A stretch of DNA of 64,000 nucleotides from Ailurus styani (GCA_002007465.1 LNAC01001913.1:1165-65164), one strand, 5' to 3'; positions 1-12,308 are shown, counted from the first letter of the stretch. Notes: generated by a model from the sequence alone, not told the origin. Numbers and translations: made by a program.

Positions 1-40
1 AATAATAATAATAATGATAATTTAAAAAGAAATTTTTTTT
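1..40. repeat. AAT-rich simple repeat
   Basis: The window opens in an (AAT)n run that degrades into an A-rich then T-rich stretch. It may be the tail of a retroelement lying outside the window, but nothing upstream is visible to confirm this. Confidence 0.6.
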
Positions 41-418
41 TTTTGTATAGTGGTTGAAGCCACTTGGAACCCAAGGAGGTTAAACCTGACACCTTTTACG
101 GAGCTTTGGGAAGATAGGACCATAACTGTCAAATATAGGTCAAGTTCTAACTATCATGGACGTTATTTCAATTTATTCTTCATCCCTGTCCCTGTTTTAG
201 CTTTAGGAAATCTAAAACAAAAACACAGACAACGCATTAGATAATGTTATCAGGCAGAAACTAAGAAAAAAAAATTGAGGGGAACTAGTTAGAGAAGAAC
301 ACAAACATTTCAACCAATGGGGTTAATAATATAGTTGCTTGATTGTGCTTCAGATTCATTTCTGAGCTTTCCCATATCCAAGGAAAAGAGGGAAGTGGGG
401 TGATTTGTATAGTTCTTA

Positions 419-610
419 ATTTTTAAAAAATATCTTATTTATGTATTTGAGAGAGAGCACACAAGCAGGGGGTATGGCAGGCAGAGGGAGAGGGAGAAGC
501 AGGCTCCCCGCTGAGCAGGGAGCCCAATGGGGGGTTCAATCCCAGGACCCTGGGATCATGACCTGAGCCGAAGGCAGACCCTTGACCGACTGAGCCACCA
601 AGACATCCTA
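419..610 (-). mobile_element. CanSINE (tRNA-Lys-derived carnivore SINE)
   Basis: The + strand begins with the antisense A-tail (TATCTTATTTATGTATTTGAG), followed by the purine-rich GAGAGAGAGCAC block and the antisense body ending in GACTGAGCCACCAAGACATCC. That is the reverse of the CanSINE head. An 11-bp target duplication TATAGTTCTTA lies at 408-418 and 611-621, so both ends are exact. It is a Pol III retroposon mobilised by L1 and has no coding capacity. Confidence 0.95.
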
Positions 611-1105
611 TATAGTTCTTATTATTGGGAAGGAAATGATTGCATTTCTTACTTTATTGGGTGGCAAAGGCTTTATGTTCCTTTAACACGAATCCCCTCT
701 AACAACAGATAAGACTTCGGGAAAGAACTCTGTTGAGAGATCCAGAAGGAACAGAAATCTAAATGCATACAGATCATTTGTCTTTATTTATAAGTGATTC
801 TTATTTGAGCAGACTACATTTCCAGCAAGTTTGTCATTTGCTTCATTCTCTTATAACTCAGAACAGAGCCCTCGGGTAAGCGAATCCTCCTGGGTAATGA
901 GTGTTTCCCCTTGCTTCTGTAAATGTCTGGCACAGAAGCACGTCTTACCGAGTCAAGTACCATTCCATGGATGACAGAGGAAAATCGAACGTGTCCCTCC
1001 ACTGAGATCTCTGATTCAGAGCCTTAAGCATTTTTAGCTTATCCCAACCTCCATGAACACCTGTTCCTCTGAAAGGAGGGCTCAAACATTTGGTTTTAGC
1101 TAACA
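611..1105. other. Unique sequence, no gene recognised
   Basis: Ordinary AT-rich mammalian sequence. Frames on the minus strand up to about 110 codons (945-1280) overlap a MIR-like relic and have no recognisable domain, so I treat them as chance. Confidence 0.6.
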
Positions 1106-1109
1106 CCCT

Positions 1110-1255
1110 GCGTGTCAAGGCTATGGTTATGGAAAGAGAATTGACCTGAATACCAAGACAGTTGGATTTGAGCTCGGATCCTGTCACCAGTTCATCTTGT
1201 GTGGTCTCAGTTTCTCTCCTTATGACTTTGAAAGGATGGGTGATGACCTCAGTAT
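1110..1255 (+). repeat. MIR-like SINE relic
   Basis: A degenerate match to the MIR core: TTTGAGCTCGGATCCTGTCACC followed by GTGTGGTCTCAGTTTCTCTCC. This is the expected order of the MIR core and its CCTCAGTTTC block in sense orientation. No target duplication survives, as expected at this age. Confidence 0.55.
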
Positions 1256-1294
1256 TTCTCACGGTTAGGCCCAGAGTCATTACTGGGGGCGATT

Positions 1295-1433
1295 CCTTAT
1301 GAAAATGCAGGTTCTAAGATCCTACTTCAGATCCACTGAATCTGAATCGCTGGAGATGAGACCTGATGTTCTGCATTTTAACTCTTCTCCAGGGGCTTCG
1401 GATGCACATCCGAGTTTGAGAATCACTCTATTT
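1295..1433 (+). mobile_element. MER5-like hAT-Charlie DNA transposon relic
   Basis: The blocks CCACTGAATCTGAATCGCTGG, TTCTGCATTTTAAC, TCCAGGGGCTTCGGATGCAC and GTTTGAGAATCACT fall in the order and spacing of MER5A-type non-autonomous elements. The 5' terminal inverted repeat is degraded. It is non-coding and long inactive. Confidence 0.65.
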
Positions 1434-1614
1434 AGTCATCTTCTAGTTCTTTCCGGGTCAGTATTTATTTGATATCACATTCCTCAGGAAGTAATCATGT
1501 TCTTGCTCCTGGTGGACTTGATCAGCTGTTGGGGACTAGGGATGGGTACAAAAACATGAAAGGCAAAGCTGGGCTTTTTCCCCTTATTTAGATACACAGT
1601 AGACCACTTCTTAA

Positions 1615-1975
1615 CAGAATTATTTCCTATTATCATATGATTTCTCTGATATGAGGAACTTGAGAGTCAGGGTGGGGGGTCGTGGGGGGTAGGGAGGGAA
1701 AAATAATGAAACAAGATGGGATGGGGAAGGAGACAAACCATAAGAGACTCCTAATCTCACAAAACAAACTGAGGGTTACTGGGGAGTGGGAGGGTAGGTA
1801 TAGGGTGGATGGGTTATGAACATTGGGGAGGGTTTATGCTTTGGTGAATGCTGTGAAAGATGTAAGCCTGATGATTCACAGACCTGTACCCCTTGGGCAA
1901 AGAATAAAAATAAAATTAAAAAAAAAAGAAATATAGAGGCTAGAAAAAAAAAGAAAGAAAAGAAAAAACTCAAGT
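1615..1975 (+). mobile_element. L1 3' UTR fragment (carnivore L1 tail)
   Basis: The segment carries the G-rich L1 3' UTR (GGTGGGGGGTCGTGGGGGG), then ACAAACCATAAGAGACTCCT, GATTCACAGACCTGTACCCC and an A-rich tail ending near 1975. This is the usual carnivore L1 tail in sense orientation. The copy is strongly 5'-truncated and contains no ORF2 sequence. The antisense of its A-tail explains the phenylalanine-rich open frame on the other strand. Confidence 0.85.
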
Positions 1976-1989
1976 GAGTAGTTTCTTTT

Positions 1990-2955
1990 TCAATAGGCTA
2001 TATACATACACACACACACGAATCTATCTATCTGTTTGTACTCTGACATTAATGATTAAATGAGAGATAAAACATGCCTGGAGCATTGTAGCACTCCAAA
2101 CACTATATTAATCCCAAAGGTATCAAACTACTGTGTCTAAAACAGAACACTGGAGGTTAGTCCTCCCACATGTTCTTTCCCAAGTATTCCCTATCCCAGG
2201 AATTAGTTACTGCTTTTAGGGTTCAGAGAACAGAAGGAAGAGATTGGGGTTATCAAAACGTAGCAGATCAGAGCAGGGTCCATATAGAGCTGGAACCTGG
2301 ATATTTGAGGAGACAGTACTGGCCAACTGCAGCTAGTGTCTGTTGATAAACACAGTAAAGCTGGATCTCAGAGTGCCAAAACAAAAAGCTGGAGACTGGA
2401 ACCAATGCCTCAGCCTTGGTGAAGGGTCCATACTTGAACATTTTGCTTAAGGGACCAGAAAGCAAACACTACTACCTTCTCCACTCCCTCCAGCCTTGCA
2501 TTCTCCCTTTAGCGCTCTCTAGTCTCAGCACCTAACAAGGAACCAGGGGCAAAAGAACCCAAAGGAAGTGTGGTTTGCTGAGTCACAGTCACTGCATTGC
2601 AAGGCATCATCACAAAGTAGAACATAGAAGGTGAGTGTAAGAGACAATAATTTAGTATCTGCAACTTAATAACTGGCACAGAGGATCATAGTGAAGACAG
2701 GGTACTTGCCTTTCTTGCACTTTCCCTGCCATTAACAAGTTTGTAACCATCTAGGAGATTTGTGAGAGAAGGAACAATTATCTCTATGTGAGGTGGGTAA
2801 TATCTTTTAAATCCCTTTTCCTGATATTCAGAGGATATCCTTTATGTCATTTGTCATAATGGATTTCTGCCTCTGATTCTGCCACTCTATTAAAACTGAT
2901 CTAAGATTGTTTTATAACCCTTTGTTTGGTAAATCCCATGATTTCTTTTCCATGC
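1990..2955. other. Unique AT-rich sequence, no gene recognised
   Basis: No repeat or exon-like block stands out apart from a short CA run near 2008-2020. Short open frames here have no recognisable motifs. Confidence 0.5.
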
Positions 2956-2959
2956 TCAA

Positions 2960-4105
2960 ATTTTCTTGGCCATTTAATATTGTCAACAATTTCCTCCTTA
3001 AAATTCCTTCCAAAACACGTATCTCATTTTGTTTCTTTCTACCTAGTATCTTCTTTTTTTGGCTTCTTTCCTGTCCTCTTCCTCTGCCTAAGGCTTAGTG
3101 TTCCTTGGAGTTTTAGACTAGAATCCTTTCTCTTTTCACCTTTCTTGGGTGATCTCCTCCAGTCCTATACTTTTAGCTGCAATCTACATATCAATGACTT
3201 GATGTATATTGGTAACTCATACTTCTTTCTTGAAATCTGATTGCATGTGTCTCTGTACGGAACAGCTCTACTCGAATGATCCATTGACATCTCAAGCCTA
3301 AAATGTTCAATATGAAACTCAGTATCTCCACCCCATAAAATCTATTATTCCTTCTGTATTCTCTTTCTTTTATTCATAATATCAATGTCTAGTAAATCAC
3401 TCAAGCTAGAAAACTTGGAGTCATTTTGACTAATTTTTCTCTCCCTCAGCTCCTAAATCCAATCAGTCATCAAGTCTAATTGATTATCCTGTTGCTTAAA
3501 TATCACTTGATTCTGTTTCAGCCTTTTTATTCCTACAGGCACTGCTTAGTTTAGGTTCCAAGCACCTCTTGCCTTGACTCTTACAATAAGTTCCTAACTG
3601 GAATTCCTGCTTCTAGTTTCCTTCCTCTCCCAGACATCCTTCATAACATCAAGCTTATCTTTCTGAAAAAAAAAATCTGGTCATGTTGCTCCCTTACTTT
3701 TAAGAAGGTCACAAGCAACACGAAAAGAACAACTCCAATGTCTTCCAACTTCTTGGAGAATAAATTTTATAGTTCCTTCCTCTTTCTTTGAGTAAACTTC
3801 CAGTATCCTGTTAGATCTAGCACTACTATCCTAATTGTATGGAGTCCTCTTTGATTCATCCAGAAAAAGTTATTTTCTTTTCAGAATTTCCTCATCACTT
3901 TGCATTTACTTGCATTAATATTCATCCTTCTTGGCTGCACTTACATTTTTACATATCTACCTTCCACACTAGACCTATGTGGTTCTAGGTTCTACAAAGG
4001 GTGAGGGCCTTGTTTTAATTATCTCTGTGTTTATAGCACCTGGCACAGTGCCTGAAACATTATAGAAACTTAAAAAAATTTGTTAAATGAATGAATAAAT
4101 GAATT
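2960..4105 (+). repeat. Ancient L2-type LINE remnant
   Basis: A degenerate block reading through phrases typical of old mammalian LINE 3' ends: CTTGGAGTCATTTTGACT, CTGGTCATGTTGCTCCCTTAC, GTGAGGGCCTTG, then GCACCTGGCACAGTGCCTG and TTGTTAAATGAATGAATAAA. The last part is the L2 3' end in sense orientation. The 104-codon frame at 2926-3240 lies inside it and is not conserved coding sequence. The upstream part is less certain than the 3' end at about 3970-4105. Confidence 0.55.
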
Positions 4106-4449
4106 CATATGTACAAGGGAATAATCTCTGGGAATAAGTTGTAACCTTACCCAACATTTTTCTTCTGTTCAAAGAAGCATATTGAACTGCAAGTGAATGA
4201 GAATAACTATGATCTGGCTCAATAAATAAATCACTTACAGACTTTCTTTTCAAAAATATTATTGAAAACATTATTTGCAGCATACCTCAAAATTCATCTG
4301 CATCACAATGATATGTCATAAACTTATGGTTGAAAATGGCTCTAAAAAATCAGAGAAGTGCTCTTCTTTGTTTCTTTGAAAATGTAGATCTGGTGCTTTT
4401 CAGGTTTGGAATTAAGCCTTACATATTCCTTTTAAAGTTTATTTTTCTT

Positions 4450-4652
4450 TCTTTTTTTTTTAAGATTTTATTTATTCATTTGACACAGAGAGAGATCACA
4501 AGTAGGCAGAGAGGCAGGCAGAGAGAGAGGAGAGAGGAGGAAGCAGGCTCCCCGCTGAGCAGAGAGCCCCATGTGGACCTCGATCCCAGGACCCTGGGAT
4601 CATGACCTGACCCGAAGGCAGCGGCTTAACCCACTGAGCCACCCAGGCGCCC
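4450..4652 (-). mobile_element. CanSINE
   Basis: The antisense tail TTTTAAGATTTTATTTATTC opens the element. It continues through the GAGAGAGATCACAAGTAGGC block and ends in GAGCCACCCAGGCGCCC. A 17-bp target duplication TAAAGTTTATTTTTCTT is exact at 4433-4449 and 4653-4669, which suggests a fairly recent insertion. Confidence 0.97.
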
Positions 4653-4734
4653 TAAAGTTTATTTTTCTTATGTTTTAGTAGTAAACTTCATTTTCTTTCA
4701 CCTCTAGGGTTGTCATTGGAGGTCCCTCAAAACA

Positions 4735-5660
4735 TTATGTAATTTTTCTTTTTTTATTTAAAACTTTTTTCTTTCCCAATATTTGAAAGTGGTAAGTGTG
4801 CTCTTAATATCCTCTATTTCACCCATCCCCCCACCACTTCCACTCTGGCAACCACCAGTTTGTTCTCTGTATTTAAGAGTCTGTTTTTTTCTTTTTTACT
4901 TTGCTCATTGTTTTGTTTCTTAAATTCCACATATGAGTGAAATAATGAAGTATTTGCCTTTCTCTAACTGACATATTTCACTTAGTGTTTTATACCCTTT
5001 AGGTCCATCCATGTTGTTGCAAATGGCAAGATCTCATTCTTTTTTATGGCTGAATACTATTCCATTGCATATATATACCACTTCTTTTTTATCCATTCAT
5101 CTATCAATGGGCACTTGGGCTGCTTCCATATCTTGATTATTGTAAATAATGTGTCAATAAATGTAGGGGTGCATATATCTTTTTGAATAAGGTTTTCATT
5201 ATTTCTGGGTAAATACCTAATAGTGTACTGGATCATATGGGAATTTTATTTTTAGTTTTTTGAGGAAACGCCATACTATTTTCCACAATGGCTGCATTAA
5301 TTTGCATTCCCACCAACAGTGCACCAGGGTTTCTTTTTCTCCATATTCTTGCCAAAATTTGTTATTTCTTCTGTTTTTGATTCTAACCATTCTGATAGAT
5401 ATAAGGTGATATCTCATGATGGTTTTTATTTTTATTTTCCTGATAATTAGTGATGTTGAGCATCTTTTCATATCTGTTGGCCATTTGTATGTCTTTTTTG
5501 GAAAATGTCTATTCAGATCCTCTGCCCATCCTTAACCATTTATCAGATACATCATTTATCAACATCTTCTACCATTCAGTAGGTTGCCCATTTGTTTCGT
5601 TGATGGTTTCCTTCGCTGTGCAAAAGCTTCTTATTTTGGTGTAAAACATTGTATAATTTT
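4735..5660 (-). mobile_element. L1 fragment: ORF2 C-terminal part and 3' UTR
   Basis: On the minus strand, 5217-5471 reads as a broken ORF2 C-terminal region ([16 protein letters not shown], then WWECKLMQPLWKIVWRFLKK). That part of L1 ORF2p lies just before the stop. On the + strand the rest of the tail follows to the left (TTGCAAATGGCAAGATCTC, CCACATATGAGTGAAATAAT). It is 5'-truncated near 5660 at the AGCTTCTGxACAG-type block, contains stops and is inactive. Confidence 0.85.
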
Positions 5661-7100
5661 TCAAAGAAGTAATGAAAATAGCAAGTTCGTTTTTAAAGAG
5701 AATTTAGGGAATGGGTTTGTAAAGTTTTACCTGTGATAGAGGCTTCAGTGGCTCTTCTAACTCTAAATTCTATGCTTTTGATTAAACTCTTACTCTGGGC
5801 TAAAGGGAGAGAAATATTTCTTCTTCTGAAAGGAGAAACTAAGTCACCTAAAGATGGCATAGAGAATGCAAATATTTGATTACTTTCAACTGCCCCTCTA
5901 TTTGTGTTATATGATTTGATCTGATCATGTGAGGTAACTTAATAGAATCACAGCACTGAGAAAATTAAGGCTAATAACTTGAGTATTACTATCTGAAAGA
6001 ATGTCCTATTTTTCTTAGCTTATTTTGGAAACAGTGCAGGCCCTATGTTATTGGCAGCAGGGAATTACTGCAGCAAGGAAAGCTACCCATGTTGGAATCA
6101 GTACCTTGACATCAGTGAGGTGTGCACTTGTGTCAAGGTTGGTATTTACTTTTGACAGCTTTCAGGAACCAGAGAGCTATTTTCAGTTCTAAACATTTTG
6201 TAAATGCTCTGCCTTTGACAAAGCTGATCTTCTTAGCTTTATCTTCATGCCTGTATGTATCAGTGCTTGTGGTGACAATCTCATTTTGAAGACAGAGGTA
6301 AAGATTTCTTACCAACCAGTGCATTTTTAACCTTCCTAGACCTACATATGAAATTACTAGGTTTCTTGGTATAGAAGAACTAATAAAATAGGAGTGGCTT
6401 TTTTCTCTAGTTGTGTAATGTAAAGGGTATGTTGCTTGTTTAACACATTAACATTAGCTATCGCCCATGGGAAGAGAGGCAGAGTTTTGTAATTAGGTAC
6501 CCTCCAGCTCTGTAGTGCTTTACTAGGTTAGTATGAAGAAACTAAGGTGAAAGAGCTGTCTTGGTATGTCATGGCTCATGCATTACTTGCTAGTGAATCA
6601 GATTCCCTTTCCTTAGAAGTGGTTTTGTTTTGTTTTAGTGTTTCATGTTTCACAGAATGGAAAAAGTAGGGATTAGTTCATTGTATCTATTTTTTTTCTT
6701 CTTTCAACTTTCTCATTTTTCCTTTTCTCTCTTACCATTGTCTTTTCTTGCCATGCAAGTTTTTGGCTTTCCACATGACACCTCCTGCTGTATTCACATG
6801 AGAATGGCTGGCTCATAAATTTAAATGACTAGCGCTGGTTGGATAAGCAAGTAGATTCTCTATCATATGGCCTCTGCTCCAAGCAATAACATTTTTAGTG
6901 CTTATCCATAGATTTTTGAAACATATTTGAAATTTTCTAGCATGCACATATCTATCAGACTAGAAATCCCTGAAGACCCTGCTATTCTGTAAGATTTAAG
7001 ATTCTTCTCATTTTTAGTGAAGTAGGACTGCATCTATCTTTTGGTAGATAAGTATTTTCAATTCCATTGTTGTCTCAAACAAGGTGGTACATTTTTTAGA
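5661..7100. other. Unique AT-rich sequence, no gene recognised
   Basis: I see no convincing repeat, RNA gene or exon signal. The open frames are short and lack motifs. Confidence 0.5.
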
Positions 7101-7104
7101 GAGA

Positions 7105-7262
7105 CAATGTAGTATAGAAGAAGGGGTATTGGCTTAGGAACCAGTGCCATCTCTGCTACTAACTACTAATGTGACTTTGGTAAACTTGAAGTAGTCACTT
7201 ACTCTCTGTGGGTCTCAGTTTGCTTATGTGAAAAGAAATATCCACATCAGTCTGTGTGGTTT
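7105..7262 (+). repeat. MIR SINE relic
   Basis: Sense-strand MIR core: GTATTGGCTTAGGAACCAG, CTGCTACTAACTACTAATGTG, then GGGTCTCAGTTTGCTTATGTG. The blocks are in the expected order but heavily mutated. The element is mammal-wide, non-coding and old. Confidence 0.6.
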
Positions 7263-7489
7263 TCAGATTGACATTCAATAAATACAATATCAGCAATTTA
7301 TCTTTTCTCTACAAAGACTGAATCTGAACTGTGAAATTAGTTGTACACCATACAGAATAAATAGACTATATAATGGAGAATCACAATTAGGCATTCAAGC
7401 AAGAAATAGGTTGTTTGTATATACAAAAGTACGTGCATAAGTGCATTACAATACCTGTAAAAGTAATGTTTTTTCATATTGTATTAATA

Positions 7490-7995
7490 ATACATATTCA
7501 ATTTGGGTTATTTATCACTGCTTCACAAACTGTCAAAACTTAGTGTCCTAAACAGCAACATTTTATTAACATTTTATTATTTATCATCTTTTTATGAATG
7601 ACTTGGCATCAAATGAATGGTTCTTCTGTTCTATATACTGGGACTACAGTCATCTCAGGGCTGGATTTGGTTAGGGAATCCAGGATGGCTTTACTCACAT
7701 GCCTTGGTGAGTACAGCTGGAAGGCTGGGCTCAGCTAGGACACTGGCAAAGCTCAGAATCTGGTTTCCATGTAATCTCAGGCTTCTTTCCCTCTTCACAT
7801 GAATTCTCCATTTACTTTCTCCATCAGGGTAGCTGGACTTCTTAGATGGTGGTTCAGGAATTTCCAAAACACAAACGTGGAAGCTTCTGGGCCTTCTTAA
7901 GTCTTATTCTATTTATTCACACACTGTCACTACGAGCTCATTCTTTGGTTAAAGACAGTCAGCTGGGGTTCATAGGCATCATTCATTGGGGATTG
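7490..7995 (-). repeat. Ancient mammalian interspersed repeat, family not assigned
   Basis: The region contains CTTAGTGTCCTAAACAGCAA, CAGGGCTGGATTTGG and GCTGGGCTCAGCTAGGAC. These are reminiscent of a widespread old mammalian repeat normally seen as '...AACTTAGTGGCTTAAAACAAC...' on this strand. I cannot name the family with confidence. The 61- and 62-codon frames here are incidental. Confidence 0.4.
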
Positions 7996-8784
7996 TCTTT
8001 GGAGATAAGCTACTTTCTGCTCATTTTTTTTTAAATTGGAAAATATAGAAAATTGTAAATAAGAAAATCAGGTAAAAGTTATCCAGAAGTATCTTAAGAT
8101 TTACTATGAAAAAAATAGTTGCAAATAATATGGACCCATAATACCATTTTGGTTTTAAAATGTGTATGTGCTTGTGTGTATGTGTGTGTATGAGTTAAAA
8201 AATATCCACCAGAAAAAACAACAGAAGACTTAAAATTGTTATTTTTATTTTGTGGATTTATGGATGATCATTATTTTATTTTTATTTATTGCTATTTTCT
8301 AACATTTCAGTAATGCATGTGTATTACTTGTATAAAACATTGAATCAATTTAAGTTCCACCACCCAGTGATAACTACGATTACTATTTGGTGGATTTCTT
8401 TTTACTTATTAAACATCCTTTGAAAACCTGATTTTATTTGTTATATTGTATTTTATTATTCAAATATATTATGATTTACTTAATCACTTCCTTACTGCTT
8501 CATATTCAGGTTGTTTATTTCTATATGTGTGCATCATTATTTTAAACAATATAATGAACATTTTGATGCATATTTGACTATATCATTTATGATTTTCTTA
8601 AAGTAACAGAAGTGAAGTTTCTCAGTGAAGATGTATAAATTTTCAAGTCTCTCAATAAATGTTCCCAAACTACTTTCCACACAGTTATAAAAATTTTCAT
8701 TATTTTTTTACTCTCTCTGGTATGAGTCTTAGTTTGAATTAGGATGAATAGTTGTAGATTAATTGAAAAAATATTATTCTTGAA

Positions 8785-9112
8785 GTTTTTATTTATATTC
8801 TAATCTGTTAACATACAGTGTAATATTAGTTTCAGGTGTACAGTATAGTGATTTGTACATTATCCAGTGCTCATCACAACAAGTGCACTCCTTAATCACC
8901 ATCACCTATTTAACCCATCTCCTCAACCACCTCCATTCTGGTAACCATCAAGTTTCTTATCTACAGTTAAGAGTCTGTTTCTTGGTTTGCCTCACTCTTT
9001 TTTTTCCCCTTTGCTCATTTTGTCTTGTTTCTTAAATTCCACATATTAGTGAAATAATATGGTATTTTTCTTTTTCTGACTGAATTTTTTCACTTAGCAT
9101 AATAGAGGATAA
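8785..9112 (-). mobile_element. L1 3' end fragment
   Basis: An antisense carnivore L1 3' UTR: GTTAACATACAGTGTAATAT, CAGTGCTCATCACAACAAGT, GCACTCCTTAATCACCATC and CTTAAATTCCACATATTAGT. Comparable antisense tails occur at 4735, 38697 and 39990. No ORF2 is present. The right end is marked by the AT/CA microsatellite that follows. Confidence 0.85.
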
Positions 9113-9164
9113 TAAAGTATATATATACATATATGTATACACACATATACACACACATATCATA
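9113..9164. repeat. TA/CA microsatellite
   Basis: Alternating TA and CA units (TATATATATACATATATG, then ACACATATACACACAC) directly abut the L1 fragment. Confidence 0.8.
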
Positions 9165-9525
9165 GCATTTTTAACTTAAAACATAAATACGTTCGTGTTC
9201 ATTTGCCAGCCTTCTGTTTTATGGTCAAAAATTTTTCTTTGAATATGGTCACATTTACTTGATTTTGCTTTTGTTTAGTGGTATGCTGACAAATGTTTAG
9301 CAACAAACTCTCTGGAAAAAAATAGCCCTGGTTGTTGTGTTTGATAATTTTTGTGGTGTAAATATTCCCACCACGGCCACTTTTGAGTTACTAACATGGC
9401 ACTGAATGCGGAATTGGAAAGAAATGTGTAGCAGCACGCTGTTATATTGTATTTCCACTCTTCAGATATAATAACTGTAAATGACCTCAGTATTATAGAT
9501 AATTATAAAATGTAAGATATTCAGG

Positions 9526-9691
9526 GGGCACCTGGGTGGCTAAGTGGGTTAAAGCCTCTGCCTTTGGCTCAGGTAATGATCTCAGGGTCCTGGGATCGAG
9601 CCCCACATTGGGCTCTCTGCTCAGTAGGGAGCCTGCTTCCTCCTCTCTCTCCGCCTGTCTCTCTGTCCAATAAATAAATAAAATCTTTTAA
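9526..9691 (+). mobile_element. CanSINE
   Basis: The head GGCACCTGGGTGGCTAAGTG is followed by the mustelid-type GGTTAAAGCCTCTGCC block, a pyrimidine-rich tract and an AATAAATAAATAAAATCTTT tail. The target duplication AAAATGTAAGATATTCAGG is exact (9507-9525 and 9692-9710). Confidence 0.97.
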
Positions 9692-9984
9692 AAAATGTAA
9701 GATATTCAGGAAGTAATGAGTTGTCAGTACTTAGTAAGTTTGTTTTAAAAGAGAACTTATTTTATTCTAAGTTTGTGCTATTTAATTGTTAAAATGGCAG
9801 TGTTTAACAATAGGCTCACCAAATTCCTGAAAGCTTGATAATTGGCCCTTGTGAGCTAGCACAAGCTGGCTACATAGGACATAACTGGTTTTGTCTTTTT
9901 CTGAAACCACAACATAATGCATTCTCTATGATTTAAGTTTGGGTTTCTTTGAAATTAAGAAGTCAATTTAAAAACACTTGTTAT

Positions 9985-10165
9985 TGGGGCACCTAGGGTG
10001 GCTCAGTCAGTTATGCATCTGCCTTCGGCTCAGGTCATGATCTCAGGGTCTTGGGATCCAGCCCCGGATTAGGCTCCCTGCTCAGCTGGGAGTCTGTTTT
10101 TCCCTCTGCCTCTGCCCTGTTCGTGCTCTCTCTCTCTCTCAAATAAATAAATAAAATCTTTTAAA
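9985..10165 (+). mobile_element. CanSINE, older subfamily
   Basis: The head reads GGGCACCTAGGGTGGCTCAG and is followed by CAGTTATGCATCTGCCTTCG instead of the GGTTAAAGCC block, so this is a different subfamily from most copies here. It ends in AAATAAATAAATAAAATC. An imperfect target duplication is visible (AAAACACTTGTTAT on the left; a copy with one substitution and one extra base on the right). Confidence 0.92.
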
Positions 10166-10386
10166 AAAACCACTCGTTATGAAATTTTTAAAAAGATTTT
10201 ATGAATGTGGAGTCCTTCTAGATGTTTATGACACCTGCTCCCAACCAATTTATCACGGTTGTTTCATCCACATCTAATTTGACATCTTTGTTTTACTGAC
10301 TTGTCTTTATTGAGTTGTGATTTAATTTTCATGGAAATGAATCTGTTTTTTTTCTTTTTGCACTTATACTTTGCCATCACCATTTT

Positions 10387-10572
10387 TTAAAAGATTTTAT
10401 TTATTTATTTGATAGAGAGAGATCACAAGTAGTCAGAGAGGCAGGCAGAGAGAGAGGGAGAAGCAGGATCCTTGCCAAGCAGAGAGCCTGATGAGGGACT
10501 CGATCCCAGGGCCCTGAGATCATGACCTGAGCCGAAGGCAGAGGCTTAATCCACTGAGCCACCCAGGCACCC
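10387..10572 (-). mobile_element. CanSINE
   Basis: Antisense copy with tail TTAAAAGATTTTATTTATTT, the GATCACAAGTAGTCAGAGAG block and end GAGCCACCCAGGCACCC. The target duplication TGCCATCACCATTTT is exact at 10372-10386 and 10573-10587. Confidence 0.96.
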
Positions 10573-10589
10573 TGCCATCACCATTTTAT

Positions 10590-12112
10590 GTAACATACAA
10601 AGTTGAATTGTAATCAACAAGCTTTTTAATAATTACAAATGGCTTTTGGTAAACATGTAATTCAATTGATAGGAGCAGAAGTGCCTAGGCCTCCACAACC
10701 ATGTGAGTCTCTTGGTTATGTGCATTTAACATGCTGTGTGCACAGAGATGCCTTAGGCAAGAACTGTATTTTGTATTCTGTCTCAACTGAAAGACAATTA
10801 TTTAGTAAAATGCCTGATAATGAATTGAATAACTAAGATTTCTACTCTATTTCTTACAGTGGGGATTTATTTTACTGATTCATCCATGCAATGTCCCCCA
10901 TGACCAATAGGAAGGATTTGTGAGAGGGCTAGGCAGAGTCAGAGAGAAGGTATGTCTTAGCCAACTACCTCAGGAAGCAGTCATATCCATGACCCTGTCC
11001 TCTAGAGGGTCATTACCACTAGGTTCTAGCCAACTGAACTAATGAGACTCTTGACATTATATTTATCTTGATATTTATTTCTTCTCCTACCTTAGATGCC
11101 ACTAAAGTAGTTATTAAGTAAAACAATGTGAGAGCCAGGATGGTCCTTATGAAGCAACTCCTAATTCCTTTGTTTTATAGAATTCCTCTCAAATTCTGTT
11201 CTGGATCCATGCTTCTGTTACATTGATGTGTGTATCTCAGGAACTTAGAGGTGTGATGCTAACAAACAATTTCCTAGAGAAGATTCGTATTTTGTGTTAT
11301 GTAACAGGGCAGTTATTTTCAAATGCGTGGATAGATAACTAAGGTTTGAGGATACTAATATAGTTAAGCAACTGGGGAAGAATCTCCAGTTCTACTTATT
11401 AGGTACCTTGTAATCATATTAGAAAGGTAAACAAGAATTCTGCTAAGTGAAAATGTCAAGACATATTTGTGAAACTTTCCAATATCCCCTGAGCCTCAAG
11501 GTAGCCAAATGACTAAAGCAATCAGAGAGGTGAATAACTATTCCTTTGCTTCACGTAATTGTTGCCAGAAATGCCATTTCCTTCCTGCTTTCTAGCTGGA
11601 AGTTTCTTCATAACCTTCTGTAAAAGAGATTTCAGATTTCTTAAAACTTGAAACATACTGTCTCTGTGTTATCCGCTTAAGTGATCTATATTTCTTTTTC
11701 TAATTCTTTCAGGCCAGAGAGATAATTTACGTCTCTTCAAAAGAGTTTTATAGGTCATAAGCATTTCAAAGTGTTGACTTTAATGATAAGTTTCAATTAT
11801 TTCATCTGTCAATGCTATTAAAATTCAATTTTGTTTCTAGGATTCCTTTAATTTTTGATAGTCAGGATTTTTTCAGTGTGAACCTGAAGTAAAAGGTGAA
11901 GTTTCAGCATGGCTTGAAGGGTTATTCTAACTTCTCTGTAGGATATAAGTCAAGTTGGGGCTTAAAAACTGAACAGGGTCCAGGAAGTATTTGTGATGGT
12001 AAATGCTGTTTGCTTATAGACAAGGAGCCTTGAAAAGAGAAATGTTCCTTAGGACTGATAAACTTGGAAAGAGGTAGCAGTTTGGGATAGCCCAATTGTG
12101 AGTCTCTTGATA
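10590..12112. other. Unique sequence, no gene recognised
   Basis: AT-rich unique sequence. The 65-codon frame at 10639-10836 has a clean ATG but no motif, and nothing around it suggests a gene. Confidence 0.5.
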
Positions 12113-12128
12113 CAAATTACATTATCTT

Positions 12129-12308
12129 TTTTTTAAAGATCTTATTTATTTATTTGACAGAGAAAGAGATCACAAGTAGTCAGAGAGAGGAGAAAGCAGG
12201 CTCCCTGCTGAGCAGGGAGCCCAATGCGGGCCTCGATCCCAGGACCCTGAGATCATGACCTGAGCTGAAGGCAGAGGCTTTAACCCACTGAACCACCCAG
12301 GTGCCCCA
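12129..12308 (-). mobile_element. CanSINE
   Basis: Antisense copy with tail TTTTAAAGATCTTATTTATT and end ACCACCCAGGTGCCCC. The flanking repeats CAAATTACATTATCTT (12113-12128) and CAAATTGCATTATCTT (12309-12324) differ by one base. Confidence 0.96.

Noticed and set aside
1776..1973. Phe-rich 65-codon minus-strand frame resembling a membrane protein
   Set aside because: It is the antisense of an L1 3' UTR and its A-tail.
2926..3240. 104-codon hydrophobic + strand frame
   Set aside because: It lies within an ancient L2-like remnant in T-rich DNA, with no conserved motif.
9526..9691. Possible functional tRNA gene from the SINE head
   Set aside because: CanSINE heads derive from tRNA-Lys, but the body lacks a complete cloverleaf and continues into a SINE tail. 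The same applies to the other copies.
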